The notes under the pieces: generated by a model | Seen by the model: only the letters and a program-made list of their open reading frames with translations | The model's database searches: none | What the model was told of the DNA's origin: nothing | Assembly (NCBI GenBank): GCA_950295325.1 | Contig: OX485803.1 | Location: 45,459,554-45,523,553 of the forward strand | Length of the DNA stretch: 64,000 nt | Direction: 5' to 3' | Source: Polytrichum commune | Taxonomy: Eukaryota; Streptophyta; Polytrichopsida; Polytrichales; Polytrichaceae | Part shown: in pieces, positions 13,358 to 25,931 of the stretch | Numbering within the stretch: the first letter of the stretch is position 1 | Layout: the number at the start of each line of letters is the position of its first letter | Translations under genes and position numbers: made by a program

Positions 13358-15092
13358 TGTGAGGCCAAACCCACCACCCTTAAGCGTCCTAGTCCGGGTG
13401 ATGGTTTTGAGATTCACATGTGTCACACCAAAAGTAGCAACATAAGATATAAGTCCCATCTCAACGAACCCCCAACTTCTTTTAAGTCATGATGTTTTAT
13501 TAATGCAATTTTCTTGAGTAGGTATAGCATTGGCCGCCTCAAGGGTCCATCCCACGGCTTTAGCTACACATGCTCTTAAGGACTTCCCTCTTGAAACCTT
13601 AGTTCTGGCCGTTGATTCTTCACTAGTGTTCGTCACCTCGCTGAAGCTGTGACTTGTTAACTCCATATGATGAGTATACAAGTATTAAAAAACACTCATC
13701 ACTCTATCACTTAGCATTACATCCTCTTCCGCAATTCTTCGTCATTCACTCCTAAGTTCGTTCATTCTTCGCCATGACACCCTTAAGTGCTTGATTACAA
13801 TCCCAACAACTTAACTACAAGTTCCCCCCTTGATATCACCTTATGATGCCTTGTAGTCAACCCCCTAGCTAAATGCTCATTACCTAATTAGCATTAGGTA
13901 ATATTCTTATTAACTAACTATGACCTAATTTAATGTCCCAACTGTCTAACTTCTGAACCCAATGCTGTATTTCCAGCAGCCTAACCCTGACTAAATACTG
14001 TATTTCCAGCAGCCTAACCCTGACTAAATACTGTATTTCCAGCATCCTAACCCTGACTAAATACTGTATTTCCAGCAGCCTAACCTGACTAAATATTGTA
14101 TTTCCAGCAGCCTAACCTAACTAAATACTGTATTTCCAGCAACCTACCCTCTGACTAAATATTGTATTTCCAGCAGCCTAACCCTGACTAAATACTGTAT
14201 TTCCAGCAACCTACCCTCTAATTAAATACTGTATTTCCAGCAGCCTAACCTCTAACTAAATACTGTATTTCCAGCAACCTAACCTCTAACTAAACACTGT
14301 ATTTCCAGCAGCCTAACCCTGACTAAATATTGTATTTTCCAGCAGCCTAACCCTGACTAAATACTGTATTTTCCAAAGCTCTAAGAGTTCAACTCCTTAG
14401 AGGAGAGAGAGCTTTAAATTCAACATGAATGTGGATACTACAATTCTAAATGCCATGATTCCAAACACTATAATTCTAAATATCATGAATCTAAATTCTA
14501 TAAGTCACATACAACAAGCTAAGCTCTAAATGTCTCAACCAAAGACTACTCCTAACAAATGTCACACTAACTTCAAGGTGAATTAGTCTTGGTTCTTCAC
14601 CTTGAGACCTTGCACGCACATGTGCTCCATTCTTGCTTCCCACACCCACACTTATAACACGTGGGGTGCCAAAGAGCACAAAGAAAAAGAGGATGAGAGA
14701 AGGAAGAGTGAGGGTTTATATAGTGAGTTGAGAGGGAGTAGGTGAGCACCCCAAGGCTCAAAATAAGCCTTTTGATCATTTGCTACTTTGTAGGCTCTCA
14801 TCATATCCTCTAAGCCTTCAACTCTTTAAACCAACAACTTAGGTCTTAATTCAAACATTTAAATCAAGGAGCTACCCTTGGTTCACCATACACTACGCTC
14901 ACCTAACTAAGGAATTTTCTTCATACCCCTAAACTTTTAATCAACTACTCCACACGAACCTAAGGTCTAAACATAACTTCATTCAAGCTTCACTCTTTTT
15001 ATATTTTTGTGAATAATCATAAAATATCAAAACATAACTTCTAATGTGTTCAAAGAGTTAAGAACACATGTGAGCACCATTTTGGGCTCACA
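13358..15092. mobile_element. Inner solo LTR (B) nested in LTR A
   Basis: A 1735-bp element, TGTGAGGCC...GGGCTCACA, flanked by the 5-bp duplication ATATG (13353-13357 and 15093-15097). It belongs to the same family as LTRs A, C and D. The conserved left-end block reads GCGTCCTAGTCCGGGTGATG here and has counterparts in the others. Its right half (about 14509-15092) aligns well with 20650-21169, including the segment CTTATAACACGTGG and a TTTATATAG or TATATAG box on the plus strand. It also holds a 33-bp tandem array. Confidence 0.82.
13960..14375. repeat. 33-34-bp tandem array, about 13 units
   Basis: The unit reads ACTAAATACTGTATTTCCAG followed by CAGCCTAACCCTG, with small variants (CAACCTACCCTCT, TATTTTCC). 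Units are head-to-tail and only a few percent apart, so the array expanded recently inside LTR B. It has no spacers and is not a CRISPR. LTR D lacks an equivalent array, so it is copy-specific. Confidence 0.85.
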
Positions 15093-16400
15093 ATATGCCT
15101 CCTGATTTCCACTTCAGAGTTCGGATCCTAAGCGCTACCTCCCTAATCAGCTGTGCAAACTACCATGTCCCAGTTCATTACCGAGACTAGCATTTCAGCC
15201 AGCAGCCCAAGTTTTTCCGGCTTGCATCCTTCCTCTGCCTTTTCAGTTCTGCAACCTTACAGGCAAGGCCACCTTCCTGGATCATTCGGCCTGAACTCGG
15301 TGCTGCACCTGCACCCAGCAGCTCCCATCTCGAATTCATGCATTACGGCCCTGAGGCAGCATCCTTTCAACTCTCGCTCCTCTGTTCTTCTCCCTTCCTC
15401 TGATTCAACATCAGCTCTATCTCTCGCCAGTTGAAGGTCTTCTCCTCCTCCCGCACAGTAAGCAGAGGGCTCCTTCCCGCATTCCCCTCAAATTCCCTCC
15501 TTTGCTTCGGCAGCTGCCTACTTCAGAATTCACCTATCTTCTCCGCAGCATCCAACCACCCAAGTTTTTCCCATCGGCCTACCTCAATTCCCACTGTTTC
15601 ATTGCTGCAGTCCTTGAATCCTCCTAGCTCGCCTCTGGAATTGTGTGACCCTGCTACGCTAAGTGCGACTTCCCCGGCCAGCACCAAATCCTCTCCACAC
15701 TCACTATGTTGTTCGGCCTGGTTTTGATGGCCCTCGCCCCTCTTGTGCTGTGGCCTCAATCCTTCCTCTGATGTCTCATTTTCTCCTTTTGCCACAATTG
15801 TTTTCCCTCTCCTTCGTCGCATATCGAAGCTGGGATGAGCCCCTCCCTCGCAGCGGCACCGCCGTGGCCTTCCTGCTCTTCCTGCTCTTCCCGCTCCTCT
15901 GTTCTTCTCTGTGTCCCCGCATACCCGAAGAGAGAGAGAGCTCCAGTCGAAGAACTCCCTGATCCCCCTTCCCCAAAGCCCAGAATTCCAAGGGCTGCCA
16001 CCGCTCCAATCCTTTGAATTCGAAAACTAATTTCCCTGATCTGCCTCCCCCTAAATCATCACAGTCCCAGCCTAAAACAAACAATAAATTGGCCTTGACC
16101 CAATTAAACTTAATCCACCCACAACTCAATTTTAATCGAGTTACTCCCCCCTTGATTTTACTTTAACGGCTCAAGCCCATACTTAGCTCACCAATCCAAA
16201 ACTAACTAACCACACCAAGAACTTCCAAACACACCACTCTTTTTATATTTCCCCTGTCTCCATCCTGAACCACCGTTTAAGTTTTAATCATTTTTAAGCT
16301 TAAGCTGCCATGTGGGCACAGAATTGAGCTCACAATTAGCCTTCTTAATTGTACACACTAGAGAAAAATAACACCACTCCCTTATGTATACTATGTATGC

Positions 16401-16763
16401 GCACCACGGGCCTTGGCTTGGTGGTTAGACTCATGGCCCCCAATGAGGAGGTTGTGGGTTCTATTCCCCATGCCGGCGTGGTGCTCACCACCTTAGTCCA
16501 CCCAACTATGGTGGGGGGTCCTTGGACCTTGTTGTATGGGTACCTCAAAGCCCTTTGGGGGGATACCATGTCCGGTATCTTCAAGGCACTAGTGGCTAGC
16601 TAGGAACTAGTATAGTGTGTCACTATAGTGTCCATCCTCGAAAGGGGAGAGTAGTATTGTCCCAGTGTCCCCTTGTCCAGTGGCCATCGGGTTCATTGGC
16701 ATTACGAACGGACACTTTATTCACGCCGGCCCCTTGCTAAAAAGGGACCGGAGTTTCTCTTTC
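16401..16763 (+). mobile_element. tRNA-derived SINE, 363 bp
   Basis: The 5' part carries an internal RNA polymerase III promoter: an A box-like TGGCTTGGTGG at 16414-16424 and a B box GGTTCTATTCC at 16457-16467, at tRNA-like spacing. The element is flanked by a perfect 14-bp direct repeat TATACTATGTATGC (16387-16400 and 16764-16777), a typical target duplication of LINE-mediated insertion. It ends in a pyrimidine-rich tail (TTTCTCTTTC). The related TIR element at 49741-49775 shows the uninterrupted target. SINEs are non-coding, so the open frames across it are meaningless. Confidence 0.88.
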
Positions 16764-16841
16764 TATACTATGTATGCTAATGTCTCAAATAATACCCCTT
16801 CTTACACTCACGTTAGTTCATACGTGGTATGAAGAGTCCAC

Positions 16842-19800
16842 CCCCATGGGGAAAATACCCCTCAGTCGCATGGGGCATACAAACTTTGCTAATGAGTCAC
16901 CCCCTTTCCTCCCCGCATGCACAAAGCTGGTAGCATGCATGGGCAAGGGTGGCACAATTGGGAGATTGACATGGATGTCAAAGGCACATGTTCAATCTTG
17001 GGCCCTTTGGGGCTGAGACTCTAGACGGCAAGATGTCCACACCGGGAACAAGCATGCACTTCTTGTCAGAGAGGGGGAAGGGGACGGAGCGTAAGCACGG
17101 CCCACAACCTTGCCCAAGGGGGGGGGGGGGTAACTTCGTCCTCAACCCTGGGATCCTTGGAGTAATCCATAGTCAAGGCGGCATCCATGGGAAGGAGAGC
17201 CGCAGGATGATGGAGATGTGGAAGGACCATTCTCGGACACTTATGCCACATTTCGTGGAGTTGGTGGATTCAACTATGAAATAAAAACCATGCAAAAAAA
17301 AGTGGGGGGAAATCATCAAAGACGGACAACAAAATAGATGATGAGGATGCACATATACAAAGAGGGTCAATGTTCAAATTTATTTATTGAGCAGTGCGAA
17401 CTATACAAGGGCCTTATATACATCATTACGCAGGCTAAGAGGCCTACTGCCAATTGGATGGGATAGGACGAAATTAGGGAAATTATCAAGGTGGTTCACA
17501 AGTCTCCTAATATAGAGAGCATGCTTGATCTCTAAGAAGGTGTCCTTCATGTCGCCTTTCCAAGGGAGGTAGAAGATGACAGTGCCTAGGGGGTTCAAGA
17601 CACTTTTGACAGGGTTGACATTGATGACGAGTGTGTTGAGAGGGTTGGGCCACCAACTAGCATGAACGCCATGCAACATGGGAACGGGGACCCAGAGCTC
17701 ATATTTCAAGGCTTTGAGGAACTACTACCTGCCCCCCACCTCCCACCCACCCCCACCCACCCACATGTGGGACTTGCTTGCCCCTCTCGTCTAAGAGTTC
17801 ATTGTGTGTGTGTGGGGGGGGGGGCGAGATCACGGAACAAGGAGATGATGGGTTTGGTATTCTCTAGCATCATGGAGCTCAACACCACCATGTGAGCTAA
17901 GTCTTGGACCTTGCAAGGAATCTACGCAAGCCCGGACAAACTCGAACAACCTTATGGTTAATGTGAGTTTCTCCATCATAGTCCGTACCTTGGGGGCTAT
18001 GGAAATGGACATGGGGAACATTCTGGACTTGTCTTGAGTGGCATAAAACCCCCATTGGGGTCAAAAACAATGAATGATTACATGGGGGCTCATGCATTGG
18101 TGTCGAGAGGGTGCGAGATATCTATGTGATAGACATTTTAACTTGGAACATGTTACGATACAAAACAAGGAATCAATAAACATGATAGAAATGAATATGA
18201 ATATGTCCATACTTAGTTATCATAAGTCAAACAATAATTCCAAATGCGACATCGCGACCCATTCATATCAATAACAAAATTCTCTACCTAATCATCAGCT
18301 ACATGGATAAAGGGAAACTAGTTTGCCGTTTAGCCTAGATTTTCCCCATAAAAATGAGATTCAAGGTAAACTTGAACCTCAGCTATTTGAACATTGTAGA
18401 GACATGTAGACCTCAAGGAAAATTTGCAACAGAGCGAGTGCTCCTTTCCTTGAATTTGGCGAAATCCCTAGCAATCGAGTTCAGCTTCAACGTTTGACAT
18501 GTTCGAACTCATCCCTCACATCATTGGCTACATACTGATCACAATGACTGCCTTTGTTGGTGAAGCATTAAATAGGAATCTTAAGAGCATGCCCACGTGG
18601 GAGCTTTCAAAAGGAATATGCACCAATGTTTTTGAGCTTTTCAGGATGCCCCCTTTGCTGCCTTCATGAAGTATATGAGTTAAATTGAGTTACTAGACCA
18701 GACAAATCTGGTAATTTCTGTTGTGGCCTGGCCAAGCAACAGTCAGTTCCACCTGGGCCTATAACTCCAATGACTATGTGCAACAACCGTTCAAAGCATC
18801 ATTGTGGGCCCTTCATGAATCATACTTGATATAAGTTATATGCAGGGTTCACGGGCTTGAAAGCTTTCAACCCCGAACTTCTAGGAAAGGCATCTGAGTC
18901 TATGTTTGAAAAGCTTCGACACTCACACAACATCTTCATGAAGCACTCTGCATTCTTTATCAAATGTTGCGCTCGAGATCATCATGTTTAGCTAAGTTAA
19001 GTTCAGCTCTAAAGAGTTCCTTTTTGAAACTACATCATGTGGGTTCTCATTGCGTCATCTCAAGCAATTTTGTCCAAAGCAAACTTGGGGGCGCATGAAA
19101 CATTTAGAACATTCTATTTGCCCCACTTAGTTAACACAAAAACTTGTTAGCGTGACTTTTATAACGAGTAGTAGATTTCAAGAGGAATTCCAAATATTTA
19201 AGTGGAGTTTGGTGAGATTTTTTTGAATATGGTTTTGTGGGTGTGGCAAATAGATAGATATCAACCCAACATAACATGAAGTGACAAGCCCGAAATGACC
19301 TTCTCAAAAGAGCATCAAATCGGCGCGCGCCAGTTTGATGCTTTTTTGAGAGCAAAGGTGGCGTTATCTTTGAGTTTTTCTTCAGCTATTTTTTTACCTA
19401 TTTGGATAGTTACTTTCACTACTAAGAATTAAATATGTGAGTTTTTAGGACAAAACTAATGCTAAGTGGTGGTAAACATTTGTATCTAGGCTAGATTAGA
19501 ATCGAAACAAATCTAAATAGCTATAAAGCAACTGGAAAAGTTGGTAAGGTCAAAGAGGTACTTGTACTTTTTGGAAAAATCTTTTGAAACCCGAATTGGA
19601 AACATTTTTGACACCTTTTTGAAGCTATTATTTTTTTATTAACCCCCCATTCACTTGCCCTTGCGTTGCAAGCTTTTCCCTTCTTGTTGAGGTAATATTA
19701 TCCATACTCAAAGGGTACCCCATTAGCATTGCTACTTAATGTTTAGAGTGGAGATTGGCACAAAGACTATGATTTTATATTTTTTTTTTCAATTTGCCTC

Positions 19801-20093
19801 TGGCACTAGGGTGCTAGCAATTTGGGCTTGCCTGATTTTAATTGAGGAGATTACATGTCCCATTGACTGCATATGGGTGTTATTGCAAGGCTTTGGTAGG
19901 TGTTGGCAATTTGTGAGCAATTTAGTGATTTGGGAATAATCTAGCGCTTGATGTCATAATGCAACCAATGCAATATTAGGGTGTAGTCAATTGGTCCGCA
20001 TAACTCAACTGGAGGATGTTAACGATAAGAGCTTAATCTTACCACAACATGGTACTAACAACTTGGGGGGGGGGTAGTCATTGGTTGGAGTAG
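16842..20093. other. Intergenic DNA with poly-G tracts
   Basis: No recognisable gene. The minus-strand frame 17401-17709 (102 codons) is the longest, but I see no known domain. G homopolymers lie near 17119-17130 and 17813-17824. The last bases (20065-20093) are a G run plus the same 19 bp found at the left end of the 2377 MITE, so a truncated copy of that element may lie here. Confidence 0.5.
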
Positions 20094-21169
20094 TGTCACC
20101 AAAAAGCCTCCACCCTTCAATTTCGTCCTAGCCCGAATGGAGAAGTTTATAATGACATGTAGAGATTTCTCTCTTTGTAACACAATGTATGATTCCAATC
20201 TATCATTGGAATATACGCAACTTAGCCAAGTCTATACTATGTCTTCTTACACTCCTTAATCTCGAAGTTTGGAAATTTGGAAGTTTGGACATAGTCTCGG
20301 TTTTTTGGCTCTCAAAAATTCATATAAAGTCCAAAAAATGAGTTCTTGGTATCCATGGATAGGTAATGAAGTCCTCTACATGAATATGCAATAATATTTC
20401 TACTGCCACAAAGTATATGGTCGCAATTCTACGCTGTTCCCTTTGAACCTACATTTTTTTACTAGTTTTTGGAAGTTTGGACATAGTCTCGGTTTTTTGG
20501 CTCTCAAAAATTCATATGAAGTCCAACAAAACTAAATGCTCCAATAAGAGACTTTGCACATCCGCATAAGTATAAGGCTAATCAATGTAAATCCAAGTAT
20601 TCAAACAAAGCCATAAATTGAACTTTAAATCATTCACGCCCAACTATTACTAACAAGAGGTCAAGTCCTCTTCAAGGCCAACTAGCCTTGGCTCCTAACC
20701 TTATATCCATGCACATACACGTGCTCCTATCTTGCTTCCCACGCACCCACACTTATAACACGTGGAGTGTCAAGGAGCACGAAGGAAAGAGAGGATGAAT
20801 GAGGGAAGAATGAGGGATTATATAGTGAGTTTGAGGGGGTGAGCACCCTCAAGGCTCACGATAAGCCCTCGAGATTTCCTCCTACTTTGTAGGCTCTTAT
20901 CTTATCTCCTAAGCCTTCCTCCTTCAAATGATCAACAAGGATCCTAATTCAAACATTTAACTAACCTTGGTTTTCTACCTACCACACTTTACCAAGGTTT
21001 GTCCTTCTCCTACTTAAATCCACTCCACAAAAGCCTAATGATTCAAACTAAGTTTTCTTCAAGCTTCACTCTTTTTATATTTTTGTGAATAATCATAAAT
21101 CACCAAAATACCACTTGTAATGTTTTACAAGTGTTAACAACCAATGTGGGCATCAATTTTGGGCTCACA
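20094..21169. mobile_element. LTR (D) of the TGTGAGCC family
   Basis: It begins TGTCACCAAAAAGCC, aligning with the left end of LTR B, and ends GGGCTCACA. About 500 bp at its right end match 14509-15092. An inner ~55-bp block (20278-20335 and 20471-20525) is duplicated. Five bases past its right end, TGGCGACC (21174-21181) looks like a tRNA primer-binding site, which would make this a plus-strand 5' LTR. The adjacent integrase remnant reads on the minus strand, which would make it a minus-strand 3' LTR. Orientation is therefore unresolved. I see no clear target duplication. Confidence 0.65.
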
Positions 21170-21227
21170 TTATTGGCGACCATCTGGGACCGACTCCTAG
21201 AATGTTTTGCTTCAAGTCAAGTCGTTT

Positions 21228-22013
21228 TCATGTGTGGAATTGCTTGCACCTACTTCCGGCCGTTCGCGTCGGGAAGCTTTGTCCGTTGAGTGTCTCCAAT
21301 TGCACCGAGTTATTAGACCATGTATTCGCCACAATGTAAGGACCTAACCAAACCGCATCAAACTTCCCCGGAAAATTTTTTTTCTTCCCGTCTTGGAGCA
21401 TAACCAACATTCCTCTCTCTAATGCTCTCTTCTTGTGACGCTTGTCAAAAATAACCTTCCTTCGTCTTTGGATTGCCTCCATGTGTTGAGCGGCCCTCCG
21501 CCTCTTCTCATCCAACTCCTCTAGATTCTCTAGCCTATTTCTCAAAGACTCATTGTCGTTGAGGCGTGTCCCTATTGCAACCCTTAATGACTCTACCTCA
21601 AATTCAATAGGAAGTGTAGCATCAATACCGTACACCAAAGAAAACGGAGTTGCTTGTGTTGTCACCTTGTAAGTTGTCCGATAAGGCCACAAAGCCGCGT
21701 TTAGCTTTACGTCCCAATCTCTCTTTGAGTCGATGACCGTCTTGCGTAAAATGCCGACTAGAATTCCGTTCACTCGCTTGGTTTGGCCATTAGTTTGAGG
21801 GTGATAGGGAGTTGTCTTCCTATGGTCGATTTTAAACCTTTGAGTCATCTCGGAAATGAGGTCATTAAGAAAATGAGTTCCTCTATCACTAACTAGAATC
21901 TTTGGGACCCCATTGATAGATTGGAAACCATTGCAAGACAAGTTGTCAAAGATGTTAAGATGGATAATTTTCTTGGTTAGGACCCACCTGTTTGACTCTA
22001 TGGTAAGGGACAT
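21228..22013 (-). pseudogene. Ty3/gypsy integrase fragment (dead)
   Basis: A 261-codon open frame covers the middle and C-terminal part of a gypsy integrase, which joins element cDNA to host DNA. Visible blocks are LVSDRGTHFLND with the second catalytic Asp, TTPYHPQTNGQTKRVNG, LWPYRTTYKVTTQATPFSLV and the C-terminal GPYIVANTWSNNSVQLETL. The catalytic Glu expected in QTERVN is Lys here (QTKRVN), so it is inactive. The N-terminal zinc-binding region, RNase H and reverse transcriptase are missing; sequence beyond 22013 is unrelated. It ends about 60 bp from LTR D. Confidence 0.85.
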
Positions 22014-25000
22014 GATTGGATTGAATTTCTTTTGTCCATGTTAAGATATAATTTAAGCAGAGAAACAAATATGTTCAAGTGTGACCATGTTGAAATTATT
22101 AGAAACACTTTTCAATTACTTGATAGGGTTCTCGAATAGAATGGTTATGCAACTAATTAGGTTAGGTAGTGCAAGAGGACAACAAAGAGGATTAACCTAC
22201 TATATCAATAGTGTACAAGCTAAGGTAGGGATGACATTGAAAAGAAAATACTACATGGTAGAGGTAGGATTTTGAAGTCTTAAAGATAATGAAGAATTGT
22301 TTCTTATAAAGGTATAAGAGGGATGGAAGTTGAATTAAGTGAGTGTCCAATTGCATAGTATAGTATGATTTATAAGACCCAAGGTAGGTAATTCACAGGT
22401 GGATGCCACACGAGAGCCAGAGGAAGTTTCACAACTTCCTCCAACATGGCACTTTGCTTTTGAAAAGTCTCCTTTTCCTTGTTTTTCTCCTTAAACTGTG
22501 GAATTCCGGGCACTAGTGCCCGGTAGTATTGAACTACATTTATTGTGCCATGTCACTCTACTTTATTGCCAAGTAGATCCCAACCCTAAACCCAAAGCAA
22601 AATCCAAAGCTAAAAAGTCATTGTTGCCACTCCCCATACTTCCTCTCATGTGGCAACCACTTGCTCATTTGAACCAATGTTATTCATCCAACTCACTGCC
22701 GGACCTCCCGTGTGGTTTGGGCCTCAAGTAGCGATAGTGGAGGGTGTCAATATAAAGTTGTAGTACAAGTGATATCATATGTCAATATAGAGTGGTACAA
22801 GTGACACCGAATGTCAAGGGCCCCACTAATTCTACCCTTGCTTGGTAAGGTAGTGATGTCATCTACTGGGAGAAGGCGGTAATAGTCAACGTACCTACCA
22901 CAGAACAAATAGATTATTTCAAATAAGGTGTACTAATCTACGAGTAACATGAAAGTACTATGTTGACAATAATTTATGGTACTGGTAGAAGGTATAGATT
23001 TAGGGGTATACAACAAAACATGGCAAATGGGGGAGGGGGGGGGGTAATAGGTAGCGGTAATAATCAAGTAGCAATATGAAGTTTGAACCACATAGCATAT
23101 AGATACGGTAAATGAACAATCTAGCAAGAACAACTAGTTCTACCGGGGGTAAGAATGAAGGATTCTTTAGCAAAGGAGCTTTTGAAGGATTGCAGTTGAG
23201 CGCTTCTTGTAGTTGGAGACCTTAACTCAAGGTTGTCATCATTTTGTCCATTATGTTTGTTATGTTTGTCAAGAATGTACAACTTCGTCGTATGCTTGGT
23301 TGTAAAATTTTACATAGTTAGATTGATCTTTTTATTTAATAGATTTTAGGTTCTAGTTCACAACACCCCTTGAATTCACTTCATTGGTTTCATGTTTTGA
23401 ATCCCAATTTCTAAAAAATGTATTCAACATGGCCCCCAAAACCCATATCCATTTTAATATTAGAAATATTGGTAGAAATAGAGAAAATTGGACATGTTAG
23501 ATTATTAGGTAAGCATAGGGTCAAGAAATAATTTTACAATGTCAAAGTAATTATACCCCCTTTCCCCCCTCCCCAAGGAAGGCATTTAGTGCATTTAAAA
23601 TAACAAAGTGCGGCTTACTATAGGGAGGATTAAATTTGTTTGGCATAAAATTTATTGTAGAAGTCCACATAATTCAGAGTTGTTGAAAGATGATAATTCT
23701 ATTACGTGTAAGGTAGATAGACCTTTAATTAATAAGGTAGATAGTCCTTGCATGTGGACCATTCAAAATACAATAATTAAGATAGTAGTTTAAGATAATG
23801 ACATTAAGATTTATGTTGAGTACGCTTAGGTTTCACACATGCTTCACAATACTTGGATAAAAATTGCAACATCATATGCCAAGAAATGATGAAAATCCCC
23901 CATTTTTGGTATTTATCGTCTTCCTCTTTTTCCCTATCATTTGCGAACCCTTAGGGTTTCATTTTCACTTGACAAGATTGAAGTGTTATGGATTATGTGT
24001 GAAGGGTTCAATTGATTCTACCTCTTCACTATGGTATTCACGAGTTAAAAAAATAAATGATGAAGTTGGTTGGATGATTTCAGGAATAAATATTAATTTA
24101 GCTAGATGAAAGCCTAAACTATGTATATTAAAAAATAAAAGTAGGAGATGACTGAACTAAAGTCAAAGACCATTGTGGTAATAAGTAATTAAATGATGTT
24201 TTCATGGATCCAAAGTGATTACAGGCCAAAATGATCCTACAAGTGGAACAACTATGTTAAGTTCACTAGTGAACATTTATATAAAAAAATTAAATTATAA
24301 GGTACCCCTCAACAAAATAGGATTATGCTTGATAAATGTTATTTGACATTACAAAGTCAATGACGGATGAATTATTGGATAAATGGTTATGGGGGCCTAG
24401 TCTTTAAATGGGTATCTAAAGCAAGTGGGATGTAATGAGGCGCAAGTCAAGGAAAATGTTCACCCCCAACCGCTTGAAGCAACCCTTTAAAGGAGGTCTT
24501 GACTTCAACTTCTTCATCTCTTACTTTTCCAATTTTGATATCTCATTTTTTGAACTCAAATCTCTAGAGGCTAGTATCTCCACTCTATTATCTCCCACAT
24601 TTTTTTTACCAACTCTATCCTTAAGTAAAAATGCGCAACTTAGTTATTTTTAATGAATTGAAATGATATATTAGTATCGTGTAAAATAAACGATGTGATA
24701 TATATTTTTTTAATAAAAAACATTTTTCACATTAGGTTCTATATGTTTAAAATATAACCTTTTCTTAATTATGTAGTATAATTTTTTTGGCTTTAGCGTA
24801 TTCCTACTAGTAGCAGGAAACTAATCATTAGACATTGATCCAAAAAGACATCCTAAAGCTAAATGTAGTGTGAATCAGTGGCTATAAGCAATTGCCAGCG
24901 GTTGACAGCCTGCCGGCGGTTGCCGAAGAAGTCTGGCTATAAGGAGGGTTGCTTTGACGAGACAGAGATATCATTTTGAATGGAGAAATCATATCAAAGT

Positions 25001-25931
25001 TGTGAGAGCTAGGAGGGTTAGCGCATGCTATAGAGTTAGAGGTGGATCATAGCTATGGAATCATGTGATAGGAGCATATGCAATAGATGATGTCTTTTGT
25101 CGAAAGACAATTAGTTAACCAGTATATAGCCTTGTAGCCTTGTTGTAACTTTAATTGATTATAATCCAAATAAGAGTGTGAGTTTTTGTGAATAAAATGC
25201 AATTATGTTCAGTGAAAGAGAGGACACAAAGAATGTGGTCAAAGCGATGAATCGTGAGTGAAATTGAGATTGTGTGGAAGCAATTCTCTTGATTGATAAG
25301 AAGTTAACCGTATAAAGCAGCCGAGCAATTAAAAGAGATTGAGATGTTAGGGCAAAACCTAACTTTTGAGATAGCCGGAGTTTGATTACTTCATATTACT
25401 TTAGCTATAGCCAAAGTCAAATAATACTTCGACATGCTCTAGGAGTAATAGTCATGGTAAATTGGATATTTAACAAGCATATTGCAAATGAATCAAAATA
25501 TAGTGGTCTAAGATTGTTAATTAAGATGTAGGTTGATAGGAATCAATGAAAATTATAGCGAAACCTAAGTAAATGGGCAATATTACTACAACATGATAAG
25601 GTGAGTATATAAGATCAGTTATAAGCAGAGAGAGAGAGAGAAGACTATTCAACAAGCTTTTGAGCTTCATTATGGAGTTAGAGAATGAAATTAGAGTGAT
25701 AGAAATCACTTAGGATGGAAATCACACACGATGAAAAAAGCACAATGAATCATAAGAGTGTGAGTTAAGCCTAATAAATAAAGAATGAGGACTTAAAATG
25801 TTCAGATTCTTATTATAATCCTTAATCCAATGTGACATTGACCCTTATAGGCACTAGCTCAGTCTTACCTATGATCCAGTTCTTTGGGTTGTTTTGGTTT
25901 GAATATTTAAGTGATAGCAAAACCCTATAAT
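22014..25931. other. Intergenic DNA, nothing firmly recognised
   Basis: About 3.9 kb of AT-rich DNA with a G-rich tract near 23030-23044. The stretch around 25110-25200 (TATAGCCTTGTAGCCTTG and onward) has the flavour of an LTR end, but I found no partner or duplication. No coding domain seen. Confidence 0.45.

Larger units (their letters stand above)
13079..16334. mobile_element. Outer solo LTR (A), split by a nested LTR
   Basis: It starts TGTAAGCC and ends GAGCTCACA, so it has TG...CA ends, and is flanked by a 5-bp duplication ATTAG (13074-13078 and 16335-16339). Without the nested LTR B it is about 1.5 kb, close to the 1622 bp of the related LTR at 25932. There is no internal domain or second LTR, so this is a solo LTR left by recombination. 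Its ends are nearly inverted copies of each other (TGTGAGC.../...GGCTCACA in the family), which makes orientation hard to call. On the minus strand the motif TATAAAAAGAGTG follows TGTGAGC closely. Confidence 0.8.
12498..16841. mobile_element. TIR element copy 1, carrying nested insertions
   Basis: The outer ends are 13-bp inverted repeats: GTGGACTCTTCAT at 12498-12510 and ATGAAGAGTCCAC at 16829-16841. A second copy with the same ends lies at 48935-49821, and the interiors align in patches (for example TTCATTCATAGCATGTA, GCAAAACTCAAGGG, ACACTAGAGAAAA). Removing the solo LTR (13079-16334) and the SINE (16401-16763) with their duplicated targets leaves about 706 bp. No transposase is present, so it is non-autonomous. 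I could not define its target duplication, so the superfamily stays open. Confidence 0.72.

Noticed and set aside
13960-14375. CRISPR-like regular repeat
   Set aside because: Units are contiguous with no spacers, and the DNA is plant nuclear. It is an ordinary tandem repeat.
15153-16129. Several 60-117-codon frames on both strands
   Set aside because: They lie inside solo LTR A, are Ser/Pro- or Arg/Glu-rich by composition and overlap each other on both strands.
25110-25200. Possible copia-type LTR end
   Set aside because: The words look LTR-like, but no partner LTR, duplication or primer-binding site was found.
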